A stretch of 64,000 bases of DNA from contig JAWQFJ010001260.1 of the NCBI GenBank assembly GCA_034096865.1, positions 152,501 to 216,500 on the forward strand, written 5' to 3'. The notes under the pieces were generated by a model. That model saw only the letters and a program-made list of their open reading frames with translations. It was not told the DNA's origin and ran no database searches. This DNA comes from Theodoxus fluviatilis (taxonomy: Eukaryota; Mollusca; Gastropoda; Cycloneritida; Neritidae). The position numbers and the translations under genes are program-made. Shown here in pieces: positions 10,331 to 21,602 of the stretch (positions are counted from its first letter, which is position 1; every line of letters starts with the position of its first letter).

Positions 10331-12419
10331 CATTCCTACTGATACAATACGCACAGATACGACACAAGTAAAAAAAGAGTATGTTTTGTGTCACATATGT
10401 GCAGATTTGTGTGGAAAACCCCGTTAGGTTTTCGTATTACCAGCCTTGAAACGATGTCGAAAATGAATGCATTTGTCTACAATGCCTTGCCTAATTTAGG
10501 TCCGCCATAGGTTCATTTGAAAAAAATCATCGCACAATTGCAAAGTTTTGATGCCAAACCTTGCTTTCTATTACGACCGTTGATCATCAGAAGATGTCGT
10601 TGTATCAAGTGAGCCTTTTGGGGCGCTTCTGCAGAGAGGGCAGGAGAGGCCGACTATGTACCCTGTGTGGAACGCATGAGACGGGGGCGCGAGAGCCGGT
10701 CCCTCTGGCATTCGATGGAAGGCGATTGCGTCTCCAACGAGATTGCCTCCAGTGTAGAGTGGGGAGGGCTTTGTCCTCGCGCCCTACGTGGACAGTGGGC
10801 ACGCTGACGTCATCATGCAATGATCGTGTAATGATCGTGTAGTGATCGTGTAATGATCGTGTAATTATCATGTAATGATCGTGTGATGGAACCGTGTTTA
10901 ACTCGGCAGTCAGTTGCCGCAATGGCAGAGAAACTGGACGTAAAAAGCAGGCTTTGGAACGGTCGCTAGGAGCATTTCGCTCTGAGGACTAAGATTAGAC
11001 GATCGATGGCGATCGGATTGTCTTACGTTCATGCAGCTGCTCTGAATTCCTGCTGGCTGGTGCTTAGCGCAATGACAAAACCGCAGATTTGAAAAAAACT
11101 TGATGAATTTATTCACTTGAATTTTTCTCGTGACTATGACCATGGCCTGGGTTGTGACGAACACTAAAGTGTTCAGTGCAAAACGACTTGCCCGACCTAA
11201 AACGAAGTTTTAAGGCAGCGAATCGTTGAGTTGTGATGGAAACTCTGACCTAGACCTAAGTTTCAATTGAATTTTCTCCTTTTTCCAGAACGGTTGTCTC
11301 GGAATGTGCTTTGCAATGAATTTCAAGTTCTTCATAGATTTGACAGTCTTGCTGTTGGATTGTCTTGTAACATTGGCTGAATCCAGGCATGTACGAGGTA
11401 ACTATCGCTGTGGGAGGAATGACCTGATCACTGTGATAGTCGCTGACAACGACAGGTTTTTCCGCCATAGACAAGTGATGGACAGACAACATGCGAATGT
11501 AACTGGTCTTTGGAGGATCTCAGTCACTGATCTCCTCTGTATTCAGGCCTTTTGTTACCATGCGACTGAGGTATCTTTCTGCCCTCACGAGTTCCCTGGG
11601 CATCCTTCTATATTTTGTCCCGAGCATTCCTAGCAGGGAGTCTGCTGATGTCATGCGTATGTACTTCAGTTGCCTACTATGCATGGAGCCTCCTGAGCAT
11701 CTCTTGCATGAAAGCTCACACCATTCCAAGACAAAAGTCTCCTGATCAGTTAGTGAGGAAGGAGGCACAGACGGGTGAGCAGTGGCTGTCCTCACATCAG
11801 ACGCTCGAAGCGTTGCCTGTCCGGTCCTTGCGTGAGATGATGAACCACGTGATCGTAGCTGTAGACCATTGATTGGATCACGGTCAACTTTTGCGTTCGA
11901 TCAAATTAAAACTCGGTTGCTTCCTTTTGAGAGTCGCGAAAAATGAACGCCAACATCGGTGAGCGATGCGCTCAGTGTTTATAATTGCTGTTGATTTTCA
12001 TGTGCGAAAACTTTCTTTTTCTAGCCAGAGTTTGGTCCCTCGCAATTTGTCGATCTTCCTCAGCTTGTCAATCTCTGGGAACTGCGGTCTCCTTTGCTTG
12101 TGTGACTGACGTCAGACTGGGCCGTGGACTTCACACGGTTTTGCCACGTCACGCCTTCCAGTGACGGCCTCGCTGCCCAGTAGCGAGAGTCGCTTTCATG
12201 TCGTCCGTGCTGTCGGGCAGTGCGGTTAGGAGGGGACACCACTAAAGGCAAAAAAGTCACGCACTCGTGGCAAGTCCCTCTCTGTCGTGACCTTTCTGCA
12301 CTCTCGCCTCACTGGACAACACGGGCAGACTGCAGAGCAACACTGATCGGATCCACAGAGATCGTCACACGGGGCACGTCGCAGTTTTAAATGTGGAAAC
12401 GAATATTTACGACAACAGC

Positions 12420-12421
<2 letters not shown>
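10331..12421 (+). other. Intron B-C, no gene seen
   Basis: Unique-looking sequence apart from the 11-bp array listed separately. No exon is supported. Confidence 0.5.
10815..10887. repeat. 11-bp tandem repeat, about 6-7 units
   Basis: The unit is TGATCGTGTAA with single-base variants, starting directly after the palindromic octamer TGACGTCA at 10805-10812. Confidence 0.9.

Positions 12422-12486
<65 letters not shown>
12422..12486. repeat. (TG)32 microsatellite
   Basis: Uninterrupted TG dinucleotides. Confidence 0.98.
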
Positions 12487-12490
<4 letters not shown>

Positions 12491-12768
12491 GTCGGAGGGA
12501 AAGATTGTCACAGTCGATAGTTATGGGGGCCTCCTTCCAGGCCAAGTATCGATTGAATGCCGAAGGTCGGGCTCTCTGGCTCCCCTGCCCCAAGACAAAC
12601 AGCAGCTGTTGCTGAGTGCGCGGTGCCGGCACACGTCGTCAGGCTCTGCCTGGCAGCGTGGTGTAGTCCGTGGCGGCCTGGACTGGCGTCTGCGCACCCG
12701 GGGAGCCATCCTGCGTGCAGCCACCACTGCTTGCCACGTGCAGGGCGCTGCCCCAGTGGCGTCTCCCT

Positions 12769-13060
12769 GTGGGTTGGGGGTGAGAATAGACCCCCTGTGG
12801 GTTGGGGGTGAGAATAGACCCCCTGTGGGTTGGGGGTGAGAATAGACCCCCTGTGGGTTGGGAATGAGAATAGACCCCTCTGGGTTGGGGGGTGATAATA
12901 GACCTCCTGTTAGATGGGGGTGATAGTGAACCCACCGCGTCTCCCTGCGCGATTCGTAAAAAGCGAATGACAAGGGAAATCGAGATGTGACTTGATCCTG
13001 CTGTTGTCTGGTGATTTTCGTGATCAATGGCCTTACGTAGTCTACAGAGGCCGTACAACT
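12769..13060 (+). mobile_element. SINE copy 3 with amplified head
   Basis: The SINE head (CCCTGTGGGTTGGGGGTGAG) is repeated about six times at 28-bp spacing between 12769 and 12925. The later head copies are diverged. One normal body follows (CCACCGCGTCTCCCTGCGCG at about 12932, GATTCGTAAAAAGCGAATGA, GTGATTTTCGTGATCAATGG, a CTACAGAGGCCGTACAACT end). The tail has changed from CCAT to CCTT units and runs into the long microsatellite that follows. Confidence 0.85.
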
Positions 13061-13267
13061 CCCTTCCTTCCTTCCTTCCTTCTTTCCTCCCTTCCTTCCT
13101 TCCTTCCTTCCTTCCTTCCTTCCTTCCTTCCTTCCTTCCTTCCTTCCTTCCTTCCTTCCTTCCTTCCTTCCTTCCTTCCTTCCTTCCTTCCTTCCTTCCT
13201 TCCTTCCTCCCTCCCTTCCTTCCTTCCTTCCTTCCTTCCTTCCTTCCTTCCTTCCTTCCTTCCTTCT
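13049..13267. repeat. (CCTT)n microsatellite grown from a SINE tail
   Basis: About 215 bp of CCTT units with three short interruptions. It starts exactly where the (CCAT)n tail of SINE copy 3 is expected. Confidence 0.95.
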
Positions 13268-14857
13268 GCCTTTGTGGCGACTAGGGATGAAAGTCCCCAC
13301 AGCAAATTTCGAATGTACGAGCTTGTGCATTTGACAATACAGATTACTATCATTATCATTAACATTAGTTACACCTCTCGTCTCCTTACTGGTATGGAAT
13401 TGTCATTGCTGCAAATTCATGCAAACACTCTATTCCGTAGTGGTCTTTTTCCACTGTTCATATTCTGTAGACTGACAAAGAGGCTTGAAAACGCGTGGGG
13501 AGTAAAAGCACTTCTTGGCACATTTCCATGGTGATTTCCATGATGTTGTAAGGTGGTCTTTTGAAACGTGGTGGATACTATACATGTATGATCCTATGAT
13601 TCCTATAATATTTTTTTTATTGGTCACGTGTGTTTGAAAGCTTCACTTAACACAATTTCATGAATCGACCAGAAACCAGAGACAGAAAGTGTTCACTTTC
13701 TTCAAAGACAAAACTCGAAGCAAAACAACTCGAGCTGAGCATGTGGCGTCCCCTCGCTCCAAGCGCTGGTCCATGATGGACGGCAGTGCAATGGACGCCT
13801 GCCCACTGCAGCCTTCCTGCGCCTGTTTGCCATGCTTCGGTCCTTGATCCACCCTCTCATCCGGGGATCCACCACCCTTACCTGGGCGCCGCTCCGCCTG
13901 TCGGGGCGTGGCTGATACGGGTGGCCAGTGGTGGTACCAAGCACGAGAAGGCTGCTGACCCGCTTGACTCCTGGTGATCAACCCCACTTGCCCTCAACCC
14001 CTATAAATCCACTCAAATCCAGCAGTTGTCTGTGGATTGAATTAGGAGAGCAGGAGAAAGCGTGTTGAGCTCCGGCAAGGGAAGACGATCCCCACCTCAG
14101 CAGGTCGTGACCCGAACGTGATAGTCCTTCCCTCCGTGTGCTGGCTCCTCCACCCCTCCCTGCAGGCTGCCCTGCTGCCACCCGAGACTCTCCGCCTTGC
14201 TCTTCCGTCTGCGCTGTGTCCTGTATTCTCTTGGACTGGACTGGTCTGAACTTGATATTCGCACGTATTCGTAACTGACTTGACTCGTTCTTCTTGTGCT
14301 TTTGTTTGAACCTCCCAGGGCTTGTTGATCAGTTTCTTACGAGTCCCAGCAAGTGCATGTGCTCATTAATCATTCTCTGTGTCACTTAATTATTCTCAAA
14401 GATGGCAGAAAAACTGTGGACCATCTTGTCGCCTCTAACAGAACAAAACTTCTCGTCGTATGGGAACGAAAACGGATGGGAATTCAAGATGAGTTTTTAG
14501 GATGACAGAAGAAAAGAGACTGAGTTAAAATCTGATCTTGTTGTAAGTCAGCCTTGCAACGTCTAGAGGCAGCCTCCTGTGTTTGGCAATGTGATCATCA
14601 GCCTGCAATACTGGGTGCAACGTCTAGAGGCAGCCTCCTGTGTTCTGCAATGTGATCATCAGCCTGCAATAATGGGAACTCTTCTGGTCTCTGTGCATGC
14701 CTTGAGTCTGTTTGACAGGACATCTCACTGTTGTGATGCGGGTCGCACAACAGTCAGTCTCTGAGACTGGCTCATCGCTGTTTGTTGCCCCTTGCGTCCT
14801 TCAAGAAATCGCAACTGACTGTTCCCGCGCTGTGTTCCTTATGGGCAGTTTCATCCT
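13268..14857 (+). other. Intron B-C, no gene seen
   Basis: Unique-looking sequence. A tandem duplication of about 61 bp lies at 14558-14680: CGTCTAGAGGCAGCCTCCTG, then GCAATGTGATCATCAGCC, occurs twice. Confidence 0.5.
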
Positions 14858-14946
14858 CTGTGTGTGTGTGTGTGTGCGCGTGTGTGTGTGCGTATGTGTG
14901 TGTTTGCGCATGTGTGTGTGTGTGCGTGTGTGAGTGTGTGCGCGTA

Positions 14947-14977
<31 letters not shown>

Positions 14978-14985
14978 TTGTCTAT
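14858..14985. repeat. (TG)n with CG/TA interruptions
   Basis: About 130 bp of TGTGTG with GCGCGTGT and GTATGTG variants. Confidence 0.95.
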
Positions 14986-16140
14986 GTCTGTTCTGTCAGT
15001 GAATGCAAATACGTGATTGTGATTGATTGAATGATAAATTGGGTGATTGATATTTTGGCTATCGTTGTCTTGTTTTCTTCAAATAAAACCATATTGTGTT
15101 CCAACGTCAACGCTTTGTATTCCGAAATTTTCTATGTCAATTTAATGAGCGTTCAAATGGCCTCTTTCTTTTACTCGCACAGTCCTACTTCTGTAACTGC
15201 GATGGATCAAAGGCCTTGGCAATAAACTCCAGTTCAGCTCAGTTCAGCTCAGCTCTCACTCGCCTACACCACATCGAGGACAAACCATATAGGTTTTCTT
15301 CAATCTCTGTTCCTTCTCTCGTCGTCATGAATGGGCCTCCCACCCACCCAGCTTTCCCACGTGGAGAAGACGATGTGGGGACGGCAGTTCGGGATGGGCA
15401 CCGGCCTGCCCCGGACTTCCTCCACCTGGGCACGCCACCCCAATCAGGGCCGTGGAGATTTGCACCCGTTTGATAGGGCATCAGTGCGGGTGGGGCAGGT
15501 CTGTGTTTGCCTGCGATAAGAATGCCCTCCTCCCCTCGCCGTTTCCGCTCTTCCTGGTTTCTGACTAGCGTCCGCTATGCTTGGTGGCGCCCTTGAAGGC
15601 AGAGGGAGGAAAATGGCGCCACAAGGTTTTGTCTGCCTCGTCACAATTCAATCGCACCCACACGCACCTTTTCTCTACTTGGCCTACTGGCTTCAGTTTC
15701 CTGTGGCAAACATTTCCAAGTGCCGCTATCAAGGGCGGAGGTTTTCTTACATGCCCACTTGCTGGAAATCACCCACTCTGGAGGTGCATTGCGGAAAAAC
15801 TCGCCTCGTTGCATGTGTGACTAAGTTTCCTGGTTTCAGAGTGCAACAAGGTATGTGTCTGCTTATGACTTATGTATACGAAATATTCGCAGACAAGCTT
15901 TGTGTAAACTGGTTGTGCAAGGATGGGCTTACAGTTAGGCCTGTGAAAGTGAAGACGCGCAAGGCGAGAGGTCGGACGCCTGGCCTGGAAGACCCTAGCC
16001 CGGGTCATCGTCGCAGCCAACCCGATTCCGCTTCTTCTCGTCTGACCCAATCGTACGCCACCTTTCGTACGCCATCTTTCGTACGCCACCTTTCGTCCTT
16101 GATGCTTAGCGTGCACGACGAGGACAGAGATGACGTTAGT
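14986..16140 (+). other. Intron B-C, no gene seen
   Basis: Unique-looking sequence. AGTTCAGCTC is repeated at about 15231-15254, and a short tandem CGTACGCCA-CTTTCGTA motif lies at about 16052-16098. No exon is supported. Confidence 0.5.
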
Positions 16141-17359
16141 GGCCGTGGTGGAGAGTGCGAGCACTGTACCCTTGATGGCACGCTAGAGGCCGTGGTGGAG
16201 AGTGCGAGCACTGTACCCTTGATGGCACGCTAGTGGCCGTGGTGGAGAGTGCGAGCACTGTACCCTTGATGGCACGCTAGTGGCCGTGGTGGAGAGTGCG
16301 AGCACTGTACCCTTGATGGCACGCTAGAGGCCGTGGTGGAGAGTGCGAGCACTGTACCCTTGATGGCACGCTAGAGGCCGTGGTGGAGAGTGCGAGCACT
16401 GTACCCTTGATGGCACGCTAGAGGCCGTGGTGGAGAGTGCGAGCACTGTACCCTTGATGGCATGCTAGAGGCCGTGGTGGAGAGTGCGAGCACTGTACCC
16501 TTGATGGCACGCTAGAGGCCGTGGTGGAGAGTGCGAGCACTGTACCCTTGATGGCACGCTAGAGGCCGTGGTGGAGAGTGCGAGCACTGTACCCTTGATG
16601 GCACGCTAGAGGCCGAGGTGGAGAGTGCGAGCACTGTACCCTTGATGGCACGCTAGAGGCCGTGGTGGAGAGTGCGAGCACTGTACTCTTGATGGCACGC
16701 TAGAGGCCGTGGTGGAGAGTGCGAGCACTGTACCCTTGATGGCACGCTAGAGGCCGTGGTGGAGAGTGCGAGCACTGTACCCTTGATGGCATGCTAGAGG
16801 CCGTGGTGGAGAGTGCGAGCACTGTACCCTTGATGGCACGCTAGAGGCCGTGGTGGAGAGTGCGAGCACTGTACCCTTGATGGCACGCTAGAGGCCGTGG
16901 TGGAGAGTTCGAGCACTGTACCCTTGATGGCACGCTAGAGGCCGTGGTGGAGAGTGCGAGCACTGTACCCTTGATGGCATGCTAGAGGCCGTGGTGGAGA
17001 GTGCGAGCACTGTACCCTTGATGGCACGCTAGAGGCCGTGGTGGAGAGTGCGAGCACTGTACCCTTGATGGCACGCTAGAGGCCGTGGTGGAGAGTGCGA
17101 GCACTGTACCCTTGATGGCACGCTAGAGGCCGTGGTGGAGAGTGCGAGCACTGTACCCTTGATGGCATGCTAGAGGCCGTGGTGGAGAGTGCGAGCACTG
17201 TACCCTTGATGGCACGCTAGAGGCCGTGGTGGAGAGTGCGAGCACTGTACCCTTGATGGCACGCTAGAGGCCGTGGTGGAGAGTGCGAGCACTGTACCCT
17301 TGATGGCACGCTAGAGGCCGTGGTGGAGAGTGCGAGCACTGTACCCTTGATGGCACGCC
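16141..17359. repeat. 47-bp minisatellite, about 26 units
   Basis: Each unit reads GCCGTGGTGGAGAGTGCGAG, CACTGTACCCTTGATGGCAC, GCTAGAG. Units are nearly identical, with variants such as GGCATGC for GGCACGC about every fourth or fifth unit in the middle. That suggests growth by duplication of blocks of units. Confidence 0.97.
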
Positions 17360-17660
17360 ATCCCCGACACTCGATAGGCACTGGTCCCTCTATTCCGTGA
17401 CACAGCATTTGCCGTATCTTCACTGCTAAACTTGTTTACTGTGTGTGAGACCATGCTGGGAAGAAATACAATCCACCTCTCTCATTATGACTGCCGCAAT
17501 TCTCGACGTATCCGATGAAGTTTACAGCAAATGTCAGAAAACGTTTCGGATTGTGTTGCTGTCACGGAGAAAAAGAGAACGGCTGAGTGGGCGAGCCGGA
17601 TACCATTTTGCATTTGTCACGGTACTAAGGAAGGCTGGATTCACTTTGTTTCACTCGTAA

Positions 17661-20600
17661 CTGTCTGCTTTGCACTGTCTGCTTGTACACTGTCTGCTTG
17701 TACACTGTCTGCTTGTACATTGCTTGTACACTGTCTGCTTGTACACTGTCTGCTTGTACACTGTCTGCTTGTACACTGTCTGCTTGTACATTGCTTGTAC
17801 ACTGCTTGTACACTCTCTGCTTGTACATTGCTTGTACACTGTCTGCTTGTGCACTGCTTGTACACTGTCTGCTTGTACATTCCTTGTACATTGCTTGTAC
17901 ACTGTCTGCTTGAACATTGCTTGCACACTGTCTGCTTGTGCATTGCTTGTACACTGCTTGTGCACTGCTTGTACACTGTCTGCTTGTACACTGTCTGCTT
18001 GTAGATTGCTTGTACATTGCTTGTACACTGTCTGCTTGTACACTGTCTGCTTGTACAACCGTGAGTCTGCTGGCTTGTCACTGAACTAGCTGCATTGTTG
18101 TTTAACAAATACCTGCTAATGTTTAGCACTGCTCTGCTTATGTCTACAGCTGTCTGCTTGTCGACTGCTTGTGACGACAAACTGCGTGCTTTTGTCTACA
18201 TTGTGTCTCAAATGCTTATACATTGCTTGTACACTGCTTGTACACTGCTTGTACACTGCTTGTACACTGCTTGTACATTGCTTGTACACTCTCTGCTTGT
18301 ACACTGCTTGTACACTGCTTAAACACTGCTTGTACACCGCTTGTACACTGCTTGTACACTGCTTGTACATTGCTTGTACACTGCTTGTACACTGCTTGTA
18401 CACTGCTTGTACACTACTTGTACATTGCTTGTACACTGCTTGTACATTGCCTGTACACTCTCTGCTTGTACACTGCTTGTACAATGCTTGTACGCTGCTT
18501 ATACACTGCTTGTACACTGCTTATACACTGCTTGTACACTGTACACTATACACTCGCTGCCTGTACATTGCTTGTACGCCGTCTGCTCGTACACTGCTTG
18601 TACACAGTTTGTACACAGTCTGATTATACACCGTCTGCCTGTGTACTGTCTGCTTTGCACAGTCTGCTTGTATACTGCTTGTACACTGTCTGCTTGTACA
18701 CTGTCTGCTTGTACACTGTCTGCTTGTACACTGCTTGTACACTGTCTGCTTGTACACTGCTTGTACACTGTCTTCTTGTACACTGCTTGTACACTGTCTG
18801 CTTGTACTCTGCTTGTACACAGTCTGCTTGTACACTGCTTGTACACTGCTTGTACACTGTCTGCTTGTACAGTGTCTGCTTGTACACTGCTTGTACAGTG
18901 TCTACTTGTACACTGCTTGTACACTGTATGCTTGTACACTGCTTGTACACTGTCTGCTTGTACACTGCTTGTACACTGTCTGCTTGTACACTGCTTGTAC
19001 ACTGTCTGCTTGTACACTGCTTGTACACTGTCTGCTTGTACACTGCTTGTACACTGTCTGCTTGTACACTGCTTGTACACTGTCTGCTTGTACACTGCTT
19101 GTACACTGTCTGCTTGTACACTGCTTGTACACTGTCTGCTTGTACACTGCTTGTACACTGTCTTCTTGTACACTGCTTGTACCCTGTCTGCTTGTACTCT
19201 GCTTGTGCACAGTCTGCTTGTACACTGCTTGTACACTGCTTGTACACTGTCTGCTTGAACACTGTCTGCTTGTACACTGCTTGTACACTGTCTGCTTGTA
19301 CACTGCTTGTACACTGTCTGCTTGTACACTGCTTGTACACTGTCTGCTTGTACACTGCTTGTACACTGCTTGTACGCGGTCTGCTTGTACACTGCTTGTA
19401 CACTGTCTGCTTGTACACTGCTTGTACACTGCCTGCTTGTACACTGCTTGTACACAGTGTGCTTGTACACTGCTTGTACACTGCTTGTACACTGTCTGCC
19501 TGTACTTTGCTTGTACACGGCCTGTACACTGTCTGCTTGTACACTGTCTGCTTGTACATTGTCTGCTTGTACACTGTCTGCTTGTACACTGTCTGCCTGT
19601 ACACTGTCTGCTTGTACACTGTCTTATTGTACACTGCTTGTACACGGCTTGTACACTGTCTGCTTGTACACTATCTGCTTGTACACTGTCTGCTTGTACA
19701 CTGTCTGCTTGTACACTGTCTGCTTGTGCACTGTCTGCTTGTACACTGTCTGCTTGTATACTGTCTGCTTGTGCACTGCTTGTACACTGTCTGCTTGTAC
19801 ACTGTCTGCTTGTATACTGTCTGCTTGTGCACTGGTTGTACACTGTCTGCTTGTACACTGTCTGCTTGTACTCTGTCTGCTTGTACACTGTCTGCTTGTA
19901 CACTGCTTGTACACTGTCTGCTTGTATACTGTCTGCTTGTATACTGTCTGCTTGTACACTGTCTGCTTGTACACTGCTTGTACACTGTCTGCTTGTATAC
20001 TGTCTGCTTGTACACTGTCTGCTTGTACACTGTCAGCTTGTATACTGTCTGCTTGTGCACTGGTTGTACACTGTCTGCTTGTACACTGTCTGCTTGTGCA
20101 CTGCTTGTACCCTGTCTGCTTGTATACTGTCTGCTTGTGCACTGCTTGTACACTCTCTGATTGTACATTGCTTGTACATTGTCTGCTTGTGCACTGCTTG
20201 AACACTGTTTGCTTGTACACTGTCTGCTTGTACACTGTCTGCTTGTACTTTGCTTGTACACTGTCTGCTTGTATACTGTCTGCTTGTACACTGACTGCTT
20301 AATCACTGTCTGCTTTGCACAGTCTGCTTGTACATTGTCTGCTCGTACACTGCTTGTATACTGCTTGTACATTGCTTGTACAATGTTTGCTTGTACACTT
20401 CTCGTACACTGCTTGTACACTGTCTGCTCGTACACTGCTTGTACACTGCTTATACACTGTCTGCTTGTACACTGCTCGTACACTGCTTGTACATTGCTTG
20501 TACACTGTGTACTTGTACACTGTGTGCTTGTACACTGACTGCTTGTACACTGACTGCTTGTACACTGTGTGCTTGTACACTGTGTGCTTGTACACTGTGT

Positions 20601-21240
20601 GCTTGTACACTGTCTGCTTGTACACTGTCTGCTTGTACACTGTGTGCTTGTTCACTGACTGCTTGTACACTGTGTGCTTGTACACTGACTGCATGTACAC
20701 TGCTTGTACACTGCTTGTACAGTGTCCGCATGTACACTGTATGCCTGTACAAAGCTTGTACACTGCTTGTACACTGCTTGTACAGTGTCCGCATGTACAC
20801 TGTATGCCTGTACACTGCTTGTACACTGCTTGTACATTGTCCGCATGTACACTGCTTGTACACTGCTTGTACACTGCTTGTACAGTGTCCGCATGTACAC
20901 TGCTTGTACACTGCTTGTACACTGCTTGTACAGTGTCCGCATGTACACTGTATGCCTGTACACTGCTTGTACACTGCTTGTACACTGTCTGCTTGTACAC
21001 TGTTTGTACACTGTTTGTACACTGCTTGTACACTGCTTGTACACTGTCTGCTTGTACACTGTCCGTTTGTACACTGTCTACTTGTACACTGTGTGCTTTT
21101 ACACTGCTTGTACACTGTGTTCTGGTACACTGTCTGCTGGTATACTACTTGTACACTGTCTGCTTGTACACTGTGTGCTTATACACTGTCTGCGTGTACA
21201 CTGCTTGTACACTGTCTGCCTGTATTCTGACTGCTTGTAC
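17661..21240. repeat. 3.6-kb TGTACA array built from 11-bp and 15-bp units
   Basis: Two interchangeable unit types make up the array: TGTACACTGCT (11 bp) and TGTACACTGTCTGCT (15 bp), with TGTACATTGCT and TGTCCGCA variants. Neither contains TAA, TAG or TGA in any frame on either strand, so frames of several hundred codons stay open by composition. A less regular stretch lies at about 18060-18215. The array is cut by the assembly gap at 21241, so its true length is unknown. Confidence 0.95.
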
Positions 21241-21310
21241 NNNNNNNNNNNNNNNNNNNNNNGGGGGGGGGGGGGGGGGGGTGGTGAGGGGGGGGGGGGG
21301 GGGGGGGTTG
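21241..21310. other. Assembly gap (22 N) followed by poly-G
   Basis: Positions 21241-21262 are N. They are followed by G runs of about 19 and 20 or more, broken only by TGGTGA and TT. The placement beside a gap in a tandem array suggests an unresolved or artefactual junction. Confidence 0.95.
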
Positions 21311-21380
21311 GGGAAAAGGGGGTGGTGGAGTTGGTTGTGTAGGGGGTGTGTGTGTTTTATTGGGGGAGGTGAGCATTGCT

Positions 21381-21602
21381 GAGGCCTTACTTTCAAAGTA
21401 CTGTTCTTACGTCCCGTTGTCGGCTGACTTTTGGTCATTATCAAGGTAGCTGACAACTTTCCACGAGGCCTTACTTTCAAAGTACTGTACTTACGTCCCG
21501 TTGTCGGCTGACTTTTGGTCATTATCAAGGTAGCTGACAACTTTCCACGAGGCCTTACTTTCAAAGTACTGTTCTTACGTCCCGTTGTCGGCTGACTTTT
21601 GA
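21381..21602. repeat. 84-bp tandem repeat, 2.6 units
   Basis: Units begin GAGGCCTTACTTTCAAAGTA at 21381, 21465 and 21549. The last is incomplete. Confidence 0.95.

Noticed and set aside
17661..21240. Cys/Leu/Thr/Tyr-rich open frames of up to 645 codons on + and Gln/Ser/Val-rich frames on minus.
   Set aside because: The 11- and 15-bp units contain no stop triplet in any of six frames and their lengths are not multiples of three, so the frames are compositional.
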